This document shows positions 33,838 through 44,172 of a stretch of 64,000 nucleotides of DNA, one piece after another. The position numbers were made by a program, and so were the translations under genes. Below the pieces are notes generated by a model. The model saw only the letters and a program-made list of their open reading frames with translations. It did no database searches and was not told the origin of the DNA. The first letter of the stretch is position 1. Every line of letters begins with the position of its first letter. The stretch is from Microtetraspora glauca (GTDB lineage: Bacteria; Actinomycetota; Actinomycetes; Streptomycetales; Streptomycetaceae): positions 1 to 64,000 of the forward strand of contig JOFO01000014.1 of the NCBI GenBank assembly GCA_000721275.1, read 5' to 3'.

Positions 33838-34579
33838 CCATGACGACGACGGGTGCGGCGGCGGGGTCGAGGGCGACGAGCAGGGTGCGCAGGTCGTCGC
33901 GGTGGAGGGCGACGCACGCCTGGGTGGGGCCGCCGTGGTCGACGTGGATCCAGACGCCGCCGCCCTTCCCGGCGCCGAGGGGGCGTTCCTTGTCGAGCGG
34001 GGTGCGGCCGGGGACGCGGTTGTAGTCGATGGCGATGACGTGGTCGAAGGAGCCTTCGAGGGGTTCGCCCTGGAAGCCGGTGCCGCTGATGGCGAACTCC
34101 GGGTCCTCGTCGTACGGCAGCCGGGCGCCGGGGTCGGGCAGGCGCCCGCCGGCGTCGCCGATGCGGTAGACGCCGATGGGGGTGCGCAGGTCGCCGGCGG
34201 TGTGGTCGGCGGTCCAGCCCTTGAGCGCGTTGCGCGCGGTCCAGGGGCCGCCGGCCTCGTACCAGCGGCCGTCGGGGCCGCGCTGGTGGAGGACGGCGGT
34301 GGCGGTGTTGCTGTTCTCGGTGGCGCCGGTGACGACCAGGGCCTGGGTGGTGCCGTCGGGGATCCGGGCCTGGGTGAGCGGCCCGAGGCCGGGGACGCGG
34401 GCGGGGACGGCCGGGCGGGCGTCGGCGGTCCCGGAGGCCGTGGCGGACGGCCGGGCGGGCGTCGGCGACGGGCCGGCGGCGGTCGGCTCCGGGCGCGCGC
34501 AGCCGGTGAGCAGCAGGGCCGCGCACAGGGTGCCGGCGCCGAGGAGCGCGGGGGCGCCCTTGCGGACGAAGGCGGGCAT
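33812..34579 (-). CDS. L,D-transpeptidase-family lipoprotein
   Basis: A 255-residue protein. The lipobox is LLTGC (Cys near residue 27), followed by a Pro/Thr/Ala-rich spacer and a YkuD-type L,D-transpeptidase domain from about residue 85. The active-site region reads IHVDHGGPTQACVALHRDD, with the catalytic cysteine but Ala where the family usually has Gly. It would crosslink peptidoglycan by 3-3 bonds or act as a paralogous hydrolase at the outer face of the membrane. AGGAGG lies 9 bases before the ATG at 34579. Confidence 0.8.
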   Translation of the reverse strand: MPAFVRKGAPALLGAGTLCAALLLTGCARPEPTAAGPSPTPARPSATASGTADARPAVPARVPGLGPLTQARIPDGTTQALVVTGATENSNTATAVLHQRGPDGRWYEAGGPWTARNALKGWTADHTAGDLRTPIGVYRIGDAGGRLPDPGARLPYDEDPEFAISGTGFQGEPLEGSFDHVIAIDYNRVPGRTPLDKERPLGAGKGGGVWIHVDHGGPTQACVALHRDDLRTLLVALDPAAAPVVVMGPAPELAR

Positions 34580-34756
34580 GGGAAGGCATCCTCCTGGCCG
34601 GGGGCAGTGCGGGGATCCGTACCCGCTCGGCGCGCCCCGCTGCGCGGACCGGCGGCGGGCCCACCCGTACGGAGGACCGGGCGGGGCGGGTGGACCGGCG
34701 GGCCGCGGTGCCGTTCGCGGCGCTGCGGCTCGGCTGAACGGTGTACCCCGCAAGCT

Positions 34757-34775
34757 ATCTGACTGATAGTCAGAT
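34757..34775. promoter_or_regulatory. TetR-type operator palindrome
   Basis: ATCTGACT-GAT-AGTCAGAT is a perfect 8+8 bp inverted repeat about 50 bp before the start of the oxidoreductase operon. The CTGACTNNNAGTCAG core is a common TetR-family operator in actinobacteria. No TetR gene is adjacent, so the regulator must be elsewhere. Confidence 0.7.
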
Positions 34776-34826
34776 CTTTTCGGCGTGAGGCTGGGAACCT
34801 CGCTGCCCCGGCGCTACCCTCCGCGC

Positions 34827-35906
34827 ATGATACGGACGGTGGTGTGGGGAACCGGAAATGTCGGGCGGGCGGCCATCCGGGCCGTGGACGCCGATCCCGG
34901 GCTTGAGCTCGCGGCGGTCCTGGTCTCCGACCCGGCGAAGGTGGGCCGGGACGCGGGGGTGCTCGCGGGGCTCGGGCGCGAGCTGGGCGTGGCCGCGACC
35001 GACGACGTCGGGGCGGTGCTCGGCGGGCGGCCGGGGGCGGTGGTGTACGCGGCTTCCGGAGACGTGCGGCCGGACGGGGCGCTGGAGGACGTGGTGCGGG
35101 CGGTCGCGGCCGGCGCGGTGGTGGTGACGCCGTCGCTGTACCCGCTGTACGACCCGCGGAACGCGCCGCCGGAGTTCCGGGAGCCGGTGCTGGCGGCGGT
35201 GGCGGAGGGCGGCGGGTCGCTCTTCGCCTCCGGGGTGGACCCCGGCTGGGGCAACGACGTGCTGCCGCTGCTGGTCAGCGGGCTCGGCACGACCGTGGAC
35301 GCGGTCCGCTGCCAGGAGGTCTTCGACTACTCGACGTACGAGCAGGAGTTCTCCGTCCGCGAGCTGATCGGTATGGGCAAGCCGCTCGCGTACGAGCCGC
35401 CGATGCTCTTCCCGTCGGTGCCGACGATGGTGTGGGGCGGGCAGATCCGGCTGATGGCGCGGGCGCTCGGAGCCGAGGTGGACGAGATCCGCGAGACGGT
35501 GGACCGGCGCCCGCTGGAGGCGACGGTGACGACGCGGACGATGGGCGTGTTCGAGGCGGGCACGCAGGGCGCGGTCCGCTTCGAGGTGCAGGGGATCGTC
35601 GGCGGCGAGCCGCGGATCGTGATCGAGCACGTGACCCGGATCCATCCGTCCTGCGCGCCGGACTGGCCGGTGCCGCCGGACGGCGCCGGGGCGCACCGGG
35701 TGATCGTCGAGGGCCGGCCGCGGATCGAGGTGACGGTGGCGGCCACCGACGAGGGCGAGAACCGGGCGGCCGGCGGGAACGCGACGGCGGTCGGGCGCCT
35801 GGTGGGGGCGATCGACTGGCTGGCGGCGGCGGAGCCCGGGCTGTACGACGCGCTGGACGTGCCGGTGCGGCCGGCGGTGGGGAAGCTGGGAAGGAGACCG
35901 CGGTGA
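34827..35906 (+). CDS. NAD(P)-binding dihydrodipicolinate-reductase-like oxidoreductase
   Basis: A 359-residue protein. The Rossmann motif at the N-terminus is VVWGTGNVGRAAIRAVDADPG; the rest resembles the actinobacterial 2,4-diaminopentanoate dehydrogenase/DapB-like C-terminal domain, with FASGVDPGWGNDVLP as a conserved block. The ATG at 34827 is the only sensible start; the upstream frame is short. It is the first gene of a two-gene operon, its stop overlapping the GTG of the AhpD-like gene (GTGA). The palindrome at 34757-34775 suggests TetR-type induction. The physiological substrate is unknown. Confidence 0.78.
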   Translation: MIRTVVWGTGNVGRAAIRAVDADPGLELAAVLVSDPAKVGRDAGVLAGLGRELGVAATDDVGAVLGGRPGAVVYAASGDVRPDGALEDVVRAVAAGAVVVTPSLYPLYDPRNAPPEFREPVLAAVAEGGGSLFASGVDPGWGNDVLPLLVSGLGTTVDAVRCQEVFDYSTYEQEFSVRELIGMGKPLAYEPPMLFPSVPTMVWGGQIRLMARALGAEVDEIRETVDRRPLEATVTTRTMGVFEAGTQGAVRFEVQGIVGGEPRIVIEHVTRIHPSCAPDWPVPPDGAGAHRVIVEGRPRIEVTVAATDEGENRAAGGNATAVGRLVGAIDWLAAAEPGLYDALDVPVRPAVGKLGRRPR

Positions 35907-36391
35907 TCATCGACATTCCGGAGGGACAGGAGCCGATCGGGTACGTGTGGGGCGAGATGGTCCCGGAGATCGGGACGGCGGCGGCGAACTTCTCGCTGTC
36001 GGTGTACGCCCACACGACGCTGGGGCTGCGCGAGTTCGAGGCGGCGCGGCTGCGGATCGCGCAGATCAACGGCTGCGGCTTCTGTCTGGACTGGCGTACG
36101 GACCGGGACGGCGTGAAGGTCGAGGAGGGTTTCGACGTGCTCGTCGCGGCGTGGCGGGAGACGGAGGTGTCGGACGCCTTCGACGTCCGGACGCGGCTGG
36201 CGGCGGAGTACGCGGAGCGGTACGCGCTCGACCACCACGGGCTGGACGAGGAGTTCTGGGCCCGGATGACGGCGCACTACAGCCAGGCGGAGATCGTGGA
36301 GCTGACGATGAGCCTGGGGTCGTGGCTGGCGTTCGGGCGGCTGAACCGGGTGCTGGGGCTCGACGAGGTGTGCGTGCTGCCGACGGGGTGA
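35903..36391 (+). CDS. Carboxymuconolactone decarboxylase / AhpD-like protein
   Basis: A 162-residue member of the carboxymuconolactone decarboxylase superfamily. The redox-type motif CGFC lies in RIAQINGCGFCLDWRTD, typical of the AhpD-like branch in which the cysteine pair reduces peroxides or disulfides. GGAAGGAGACC precedes the GTG, which is translationally coupled to the preceding oxidoreductase. The pair probably acts together in degradation or detoxification of one class of compound. Confidence 0.85.
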   Translation: MIIDIPEGQEPIGYVWGEMVPEIGTAAANFSLSVYAHTTLGLREFEAARLRIAQINGCGFCLDWRTDRDGVKVEEGFDVLVAAWRETEVSDAFDVRTRLAAEYAERYALDHHGLDEEFWARMTAHYSQAEIVELTMSLGSWLAFGRLNRVLGLDEVCVLPTG

Positions 36392-36405
36392 GGCCCGGAC
36401 GTGCG

Positions 36406-36437
36406 GGGGCCGGCCGGTGCGCGCGCCGGCCGGCCCC
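36406..36437. terminator. Terminator hairpin between convergent genes
   Basis: A 12-bp perfect stem (GGGGCCGGCCGG at 36406-36417 with 36426-36437) and an 8-nt loop, between the AhpD-like gene and the cholesterol oxidase gene. It can serve both strands. Confidence 0.78.
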
Positions 36438-36458
36438 TCGGTGTGCGTGCCGGGGCGT

Positions 36459-38964
<2,506 letters not shown>

Positions 38965-39099
38965 GGCGGCTCCTGGGCGGTGCGGGTGGCGGACGCGGGG
39001 TCCGTCACCGTACCGGAGCGGCCGGGGCGGGGTGGTTTCCGGCTCGCGGGCGGAGGAGGGGGAAGGTCGACGCCCGCGAGCCGGTGCACGGGGGCGCCG

Positions 39100-40206
39100 T
39101 CAGGCGCGGGAGGGGACCGGCGCGGCCTCGCGGGAGGTGCCGGTGGCGAGGGCGGGTTCGGCGCGGACCGGGCCTTCGAGGAGGCGCCGCAGGAGCGCGG
39201 CGCGGCGGGCCGGGTCGTCGCCGTCGGTGTCGGCGAGCAGCGCGGCGAGGACGGCGATGCGGGCCTGGCCGGCGCGGAGGGTGCCGGTGAGCACGCCGCC
39301 CGCGGCGACCAGGTCGACGGCGCCGCCGCCGGTGTAGATCTCGGCGAGCGGGCCGGCGGGGACGCGGGTGGTGACGGCGACGAGGACGCCCTGGGCGGTG
39401 GCCTCGGCCACGGCGTCGGCGATCTCGGGGGTGGCGTTGCCGGCGCCGGTGGCGACGAGCACGATGCCGCGGGCGCCGGCGGCGAGGGCGGCGTCGAGGT
39501 GCAGCCGGTCGCCGTCGGTGTGGTGGAAGACCACGTCCACGCGGGGCAGTCCGGCGCGGCCCCGGTCCGGGTCGGCGGTGCGGGCGGCGGCCGGCAGCGG
39601 CAGCACCGCCGGACGGTCGGGCAGTCGCTCGACGTCGACGCGGGAGAAGCCGACGCGGCCCAGGCGCTCCGCCGAGGGGTCGGAGAAGGCGTCGGCGGCG
39701 AGGGTCTGCGTCTTCACCGTGCCGCGGGCGGCGTGGACGCGCCCGTCGAAGACGACGAGGACGCCGAGGTCGCGGACGGTGGCGGCGACCTGGAGGGCGT
39801 CGTACAGGTTGCCCGGGCCGTCGCCGTCGCCGGTGCCGAAGGGGCGCTGGGCGCCGGTGAGGACGACCGGGCGGGGGTCGGCGTGGTGGAGGTCCAGGAG
39901 GAAGGCGGTCTCCTCCAGGGTGTCGGTGCCGTGGGTGACGACGACGCCGTCGACGCCGGGGTCCGCCAGGGTCTCGTGGACCGTGCGGAGCAGCACGAGC
40001 TGGTGGGCGGCGGTGAGCCGGGAGCTGTTGACGTTGAAGAGGTCGCGGACCTCGACGGTGACGCCCTCGGGGAGCGGGGCGGTGGCGAGGACGTCGTCGC
40101 CGGAGGCGTCGGCCGCGTAGCCGGTGCCCTGCCAGCGGCTGGCGATGGTGCCGCCGGTGCTGATGACGACGATCCGGCGCGGGGTTCCGTCGTTCGTCCG
40201 CTGCAT
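39100..40206 (-). CDS. ansA: L-asparaginase
   Basis: A 368-residue protein of the bacterial asparaginase family. The first catalytic threonine is in STGGTIAS near residue 18; the second set is VTHGTDTLEETAF near 90, with a lysine-containing region further on. There is no signal peptide, so it is a cytoplasmic type. It hydrolyses asparagine to aspartate and ammonia. It is divergent from an Lrp/AsnC regulator across 146 bp, an arrangement that strongly suggests amino-acid-responsive control. Confidence 0.88.
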   Translation of the reverse strand: MQRTNDGTPRRIVVISTGGTIASRWQGTGYAADASGDDVLATAPLPEGVTVEVRDLFNVNSSRLTAAHQLVLLRTVHETLADPGVDGVVVTHGTDTLEETAFLLDLHHADPRPVVLTGAQRPFGTGDGDGPGNLYDALQVAATVRDLGVLVVFDGRVHAARGTVKTQTLAADAFSDPSAERLGRVGFSRVDVERLPDRPAVLPLPAAARTADPDRGRAGLPRVDVVFHHTDGDRLHLDAALAAGARGIVLVATGAGNATPEIADAVAEATAQGVLVAVTTRVPAGPLAEIYTGGGAVDLVAAGGVLTGTLRAGQARIAVLAALLADTDGDDPARRAALLRRLLEGPVRAEPALATGTSREAAPVPSRA

Positions 40207-40340
40207 GTCCGCCGCCTCTCGCTGCTCGGGGTGCCCGTGCGGGCCTGGTTCCTGGGCCCGGTGACGGGCGTCGGCAACCCTAGACCAAGGGGGCGAGCAG
40301 CCGATTGCGGATATGCGCGCCGAAATGTTTCCGCGTGGCA

Positions 40341-40346
40341 GATAAT
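40341..40346 (+). promoter_or_regulatory. -10 box of a probable leaderless lrp-like mRNA
   Basis: GATAAT, one base from consensus, ends seven bases before the ATG at 40353, so transcription should start at or next to the start codon. No ribosome binding site is present and no good -35 is seen. The region also lies in the divergent control region of asparaginase. Confidence 0.55.
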
Positions 40347-40352
40347 TGCGCC

Positions 40353-40817
40353 ATGGACCGAATCGATCTCCACATCTTGCGCGAGCTCCAGCAGGACGGC
40401 CGGCTGAGCAACCAGGAGCTGGCCCAGCGGGTCGGCCTGAGCCCGTCCCCCTGTCTGCGCCGGGTGCGGCAGCTGGAGCAGGACGGCGTGATCAGGGGCT
40501 ACCGGGCGGTCATCGATCCGGAGGCGGTGGGGCGCGGCTTCGAGGTGCTGGTCTCGGTGGAGGTGAAGCGCGACCGGGAGACGGTGGAGGCGTTCGAGGA
40601 GGCGCTCCAGTCGATCCCGGACGTGATCGAGGCGTACCGGCTCTTCGGCAGCCCGGGGTGTCTGCTGCGGATCGCGGTGGCGGACCTGGCGGCGTACGAG
40701 CGGCTGTGGATCGAGCAGCTGACCGCGCTGGCGGGGGTCACCGAGGTGAACTCGCAGATCATCATGAAGCGGATCAAGGAGCCGAAGGGGATGCCGGTGG
40801 ACGTCCGGGGCGCCTGA
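40353..40817 (+). CDS. Lrp/AsnC-family regulator
   Basis: A 154-residue regulator. The N-terminal helix-turn-helix spans about residues 4-50 (DLHILRELQQDGRLSNQELAQRVGLS), followed by the RAM ligand-binding domain (FEVLVSVEVKRDRETVEAFEEAL, shown in part). It senses amino acids by oligomeric state changes. The ATG at 40353 matches the family N-terminus MDRIDLHIL; GATAAT directly upstream suggests a leaderless message. It is divergent from asparaginase, its probable target. Confidence 0.9.
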   Translation: MDRIDLHILRELQQDGRLSNQELAQRVGLSPSPCLRRVRQLEQDGVIRGYRAVIDPEAVGRGFEVLVSVEVKRDRETVEAFEEALQSIPDVIEAYRLFGSPGCLLRIAVADLAAYERLWIEQLTALAGVTEVNSQIIMKRIKEPKGMPVDVRGA

Positions 40818-40835
40818 GCCGCAAGTGGCGCGAGC

Positions 40836-40854
40836 CGCCCGCGGACGGCGGGCG
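40836..40854 (+). terminator. Short hairpin after the Lrp gene
   Basis: A 7-bp stem (CGCCCGC with GCGGGCG) and a 5-nt loop, about 20 bp past the stop. It is weak and lacks a T-run. Confidence 0.4.
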
Positions 40855-41014
40855 TGTATGCGAGAACGTCACCGAATGGCTCTTTGTCCGTAACACGACA
40901 ACCACATCGCCCGTGCGACCCTCCCGGATGACACGCAGTCAACACGCGTAGAGCGCCGCCCTCCTGAGCCGGGGCCGGCGTTCGCCCGCGTGCCGTCCCC
41001 GGAAAGGGCCCCCC

Positions 41015-41815
41015 ATGTCGGTTGCACGGATCCGCAGGTGGAAGGTGTGGGCGGCGCTGTCCGCCGCCGTCGTCGGACTCACGCTCCCCGCGCTCACGGC
41101 GACGCCCGCCGCCGCCACCACGAACGCGTACGACACCACGTACTACAAGAACGCGGTCGGCAAGACCGGGACGAGCCTCAAGTCGGCGCTGCACACCATC
41201 ATCAGCAGCCAGACCAAGATCTCGCACGACGCGGTCTGGAACGCGCTGAAGGTCACCGACCAGGACCCGAACAACACCAACAACGTCATCCTGCTGTACA
41301 GCGGCGTCTCGCGCAGCAAGGCCCTGAACGGCGGCTCCGTCGGCGACTGGAACCGCGAGCACGTGTGGGCGCAGTCCCACGGCAGCTTCGGCACCTCCGC
41401 CGGTCCCGGCACCGACCTGCACCACCTGCGCGCCTGCGACGTCCAGGTCAACAGCATCCGCGGCAACAAGGACTGGGACTTCGGCGGCAGCGCCGTCAGC
41501 GGCGCCGCCGGCAGCTACACGGACTCCAACTCCTTCGAGCCGCGCGACGCCGACAAGGGCGACGTGGCCCGCATGATCCTCTACATGGCCGTCCGCTACG
41601 AGGGCGACGACGCCTGGCCCGACCTGGAGCCCAACGAGTCCACCACCAACGGCAGCGTCCCCTGGCACGGCCGCCTCTCGGTCCTCAAGCAGTGGAACGA
41701 GCAGGACCCGCCGAGCGCGTTCGAGGAGCGCCGCAACAACCTCATCCACGCGAACTACCAGGGCAACCGGAACCCGTTCATCGACCACCCGGAGTGGGTC
41801 GAGGCGATCTGGTAG
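41015..41815 (+). CDS. Secreted endonuclease I family nuclease
   Basis: A 266-residue exported nuclease of the EndA/endonuclease I family. A signal peptide of about 35 residues ends ATPAAA. The active-site block is DWNREHVWAQSHG, whose His coordinates the metal, and the DLHHLRACDVQVNSIRGN stretch follows. It degrades extracellular DNA for nutrition or competition. GGAAAG precedes the ATG. It is monocistronic and ends at a strong hairpin with TTTT. Confidence 0.9.
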   Translation: MSVARIRRWKVWAALSAAVVGLTLPALTATPAAATTNAYDTTYYKNAVGKTGTSLKSALHTIISSQTKISHDAVWNALKVTDQDPNNTNNVILLYSGVSRSKALNGGSVGDWNREHVWAQSHGSFGTSAGPGTDLHHLRACDVQVNSIRGNKDWDFGGSAVSGAAGSYTDSNSFEPRDADKGDVARMILYMAVRYEGDDAWPDLEPNESTTNGSVPWHGRLSVLKQWNEQDPPSAFEERRNNLIHANYQGNRNPFIDHPEWVEAIW

Positions 41816-41829
41816 CCCGTCAGGACCGC

Positions 41830-41870
41830 GGGTCCGGCTCCCCGGAGGACGGGGGCCGGACCCCGGTTTT
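41830..41870 (+). terminator. Rho-independent terminator after endonuclease I
   Basis: A 9-bp perfect stem (GGGTCCGGC at 41830-41838 with 41855-41863), extended by a bulged CCCC/GGGG, then TTTT at 41867-41870. The T-run overlaps the -35 region of the next promoter. Confidence 0.82.
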
Positions 41871-41897
41871 GGATTGTCGGACGATCATCAATACGAT
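41869..41897 (+). promoter_or_regulatory. SigA-type promoter of the VWA operon
   Basis: TTGGAT (41869-41874), a 17-bp spacer and TACGAT (41892-41897) fit a housekeeping promoter. The ATG at 41904 is seven bases after the -10, so the mRNA is probably leaderless; no ribosome binding site is present. Confidence 0.65.
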
Positions 41898-41903
41898 CCG
41901 CCG

Positions 41904-43181
41904 ATGATCACGAGAAAACGGCTGGCGACCGGGGCCTGTGCGCTGCTCGTCGCCCTGACCGCCGCGCTGCTGCCGACGAGCGCGGCCGCCGACGAGCCGG
42001 CGGCGCAGGAATCCCCCAAGGTCGAGCTGGTCCTCGACGTCAGCGGCTCCATGCGGGCCGAGGATATCGACGGCGCCTCCCGCATGAGCGCCGCCAAGCA
42101 GGCGTTCAACGAGGTCCTGGACGCGGTGCCGGAGGAGGTCCGGCTCGGCATCCGCACGCTCGGTGCCGACTACCCCGGCAACGACCGCAAGCGGGGCTGC
42201 AAGGACACCCGCCAGCTGTACCCGGTCGGACCGCTCGACCGGACCGAGGCCAAGACCGCCGTCGCCACCCTCGCCCCCACCGGGTGGACCCCGATCGGCC
42301 CGGCGCTGCGCGAGGCCGCCAAGGACCTCGGCGACGACGCCGCGACCAAGCGGATCGTCCTCATCACCGACGGCGAGGACACCTGCGGGATCGACCCGTG
42401 CCAGATCGCCCGCGAGATCGCCGACAAGGGCGTCCACCTCGTGATCGACACCCTCGGCCTGGTGCCGGACGCCAAGACCCGCCGGCAGCTCACCTGCATC
42501 GCCGAGGCCACCGGCGGCACGTACACCTCCGTGCACCGCACCGACGAACTGTCCCGCCGCGTGCGCCAGCTGGTCGACCGCGCGGCCGACCCGGTGGTGA
42601 CCCCGGTCGCCACCGAGGGCACCCGGCAGTGCGCGGACGCCCCGCAGCTCAAGCCCGGGCTCTACACCGACCGCCAGGTCATCGGCGAGCACCGCTGGTA
42701 CAAGGTCGACCTGCTGCCCGGCCAGGAGCTGCGCGCCTCCGTCAGCGTCTCCGCCGACCGGGCCGTGAACGACGACTACGGGGTGCTGCTGCGGGCGGTC
42801 ACCCGGAGCGGCCGGGAGATCGTCCGCGGCTCGGAGGCCGGGGACGGGCGCACCGACGTGATCTCGACCGGTCTGCGCTACCCGAAACCGGAGTCCGACG
42901 ACGGGGACGGGGACACCGACCTCAAGCCCGCCGCCGAGACCGTCTGCCTCCAGGTCAGCAACTCCTTCTCCGCTCCCCCGTCGGTGAAGACCACGCCCGG
43001 CATGCCGATCGAGCTGGCCGTGGACGTCGTGGACGGCCCGGCGGACGCCTCGGACGTGGCCTCCTTCGGGCTCGGCCGCGGCTGGTGGCTGCTCGGCGCG
43101 CTGGTGCTCGCCGGTTTCCTGGCCGGTCTGATCTGGGGCTGGCTGTCCCGCTGGCGCGTCGCCGTCTGGAGGACCCACTGA
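41904..43181 (+). CDS. Secreted, membrane-anchored VWA-domain protein
   Basis: A 425-residue protein. The signal peptide covers about residues 1-29. The von Willebrand A domain (about 38-225) has a complete metal site: DVSGS at 45-49, TGWTPIGPAL with its Thr, and ITDGEDTCG. A middle domain of unknown type precedes a C-terminal membrane helix (WWLLGALVLAGFLAGLIWGW) and a short basic tail, so it is anchored with the VWA domain outside. It is translationally coupled to the next gene (TGATG). Such VWA proteins bind partner proteins in metal-dependent fashion; the partner may be the downstream product. Confidence 0.85.
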   Translation: MITRKRLATGACALLVALTAALLPTSAAADEPAAQESPKVELVLDVSGSMRAEDIDGASRMSAAKQAFNEVLDAVPEEVRLGIRTLGADYPGNDRKRGCKDTRQLYPVGPLDRTEAKTAVATLAPTGWTPIGPALREAAKDLGDDAATKRIVLITDGEDTCGIDPCQIAREIADKGVHLVIDTLGLVPDAKTRRQLTCIAEATGGTYTSVHRTDELSRRVRQLVDRAADPVVTPVATEGTRQCADAPQLKPGLYTDRQVIGEHRWYKVDLLPGQELRASVSVSADRAVNDDYGVLLRAVTRSGREIVRGSEAGDGRTDVISTGLRYPKPESDDGDGDTDLKPAAETVCLQVSNSFSAPPSVKTTPGMPIELAVDVVDGPADASDVASFGLGRGWWLLGALVLAGFLAGLIWGWLSRWRVAVWRTH

Positions 43182-44008
43182 TGCGTACCGTACGGATGCT
43201 CGCGGCGGCCTCGCTGGCCGGCGCCGCCCTGCTGGGCCCCGCCGCGCCGGGCGCCCTCGCCGACACGCCCGCGCCGTCGGCGCCGGCCGGCGGGGAGGCG
43301 GGCCCCACCGAGGCCGGCACCTCCTTCCGGACCGCCGCCGCCTTCCGCCCCGGACAGGAGGCCACCGCCCAGGCGTCCACCGGCGACTACCTGTACTGGG
43401 TCTTCCCCGCCGACACCGGCGAACGGCCCACCGTGGAGGCGTCGGTGACGCTGCCGCAGAGCGCGCTGCGGCACGGCGCCGCGACCTGGCGGGTCGACGT
43501 GTACGACGGGCTGCGGCGCCGTCAGCCGTGCATGTACGGCACCCAGGCGCGCACCGCGCCGAAGGAGGCCGGCTCGGTGCGGCTCGCCTGCGTGCTGCGG
43601 CCGGTGCGGGCCTCGGCCGACGCGTGGGCGAACGATCCGCTGCCGGGCAGCTACTACGTCCGGCTGACCGTCACCGGGCTGCCGGAGGAGGACCTGGGCC
43701 AGCCGTTCTCCGCCCGGGTCGGCGTCGACGTGAAGGACCGGGGCGGCGCGTACGCGACCGACGGGGCCCTCGCCGCGCCGCTGGTGCCGGGCGCGACCAC
43801 GGCCGAGCTGGCCGAGGCCGAGGAGGAGGCGGGCCGCCGGACCGCGGTGGAGGCCGCGGCGCCGGAGGGCGGCTGGTCCTCCGGCTGGTGGTCCGACCGC
43901 TGGATCTGGACCGCGGCCGGCGGCGTGCTGGCCGCGCTGGCCGGCATCGGCGGCTACGCCCTGACCAGGGGTGCGGGCCGGCCACCGCGGGTCCCGCCCG
44001 CCGCCTGA
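43181..44008 (+). CDS. Secreted/membrane partner of the VWA protein (unknown family)
   Basis: A 275-residue protein not assigned to a named family. It has a signal peptide ending ALA near residue 27, an extracellular beta-rich region (DYLYWVFPADTGERPTVEASVTL in outline, GSYYVRLTVTGL), and a C-terminal membrane helix (WIWTAAGGVLAALAGIGGYAL). Its layout parallels the VWA protein: ectodomain, then anchor. It starts on the overlapping TGATG and ends in a terminator, so the two form a closed operon. The middle region of the VWA protein has a similar character, suggesting the two ectodomains interact. Confidence 0.72.
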   Translation: MRTVRMLAAASLAGAALLGPAAPGALADTPAPSAPAGGEAGPTEAGTSFRTAAAFRPGQEATAQASTGDYLYWVFPADTGERPTVEASVTLPQSALRHGAATWRVDVYDGLRRRQPCMYGTQARTAPKEAGSVRLACVLRPVRASADAWANDPLPGSYYVRLTVTGLPEEDLGQPFSARVGVDVKDRGGAYATDGALAAPLVPGATTAELAEAEEEAGRRTAVEAAAPEGGWSSGWWSDRWIWTAAGGVLAALAGIGGYALTRGAGRPPRVPPAA

Positions 44009-44023
44009 CACCCGCCCTTCCCG

Positions 44024-44056
44024 AGCCCCCGTCGCCCTGCGCGCGGCGGGGGCTTT
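44024..44056 (+). terminator. Terminator of the VWA operon
   Basis: AGCCCCCG at 44024-44031 pairs with CGGGGGCT at 44047-44054, ending in TTT. The loop is GC-rich and may extend the stem. Confidence 0.75.
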
Positions 44057-44084
44057 CGCGTGCCCGGACCGGCCGACCCTTTAC

Positions 44085-44122
44085 AGTTCGCGCCGCGAAC
44101 TATATGGTTCGTAGCACGAACT
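44085..44122. promoter_or_regulatory. Twin MarR-type operators before the FAD oxidoreductase
   Basis: AGTTCGCG-C-CGCGAACT (44085-44101) is a perfect palindrome. GTTCGT-AGC-ACGAAC (44107-44121) is a second, related one. A similar TTCGTG-G-CACGAA lies before the MarR gene at 45771-45783. The shared half-site GTTCGY indicates one regulator. Confidence 0.8.
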
Positions 44123-44172
44123 ACCGGCGGCGGGTCCACGCCGCCGGAACTCTTCCGGAGGGGAACACGGAC

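Noticed and set aside
28587..34025. An open frame of 1812 codons on the plus strand
   Set aside because: It runs antisense or out of frame through the methyltransferase, TetR, FMN reductase, transporter and NDH-2 genes and is Gly/Arg/Ala-rich, which is the usual shadow in such high-GC DNA.
40855..41014. PHO box before the secreted nuclease
   Set aside because: GTCACCGAATG near 40867 resembles only part of one direct-repeat unit, and a second unit at 11-bp spacing is missing.
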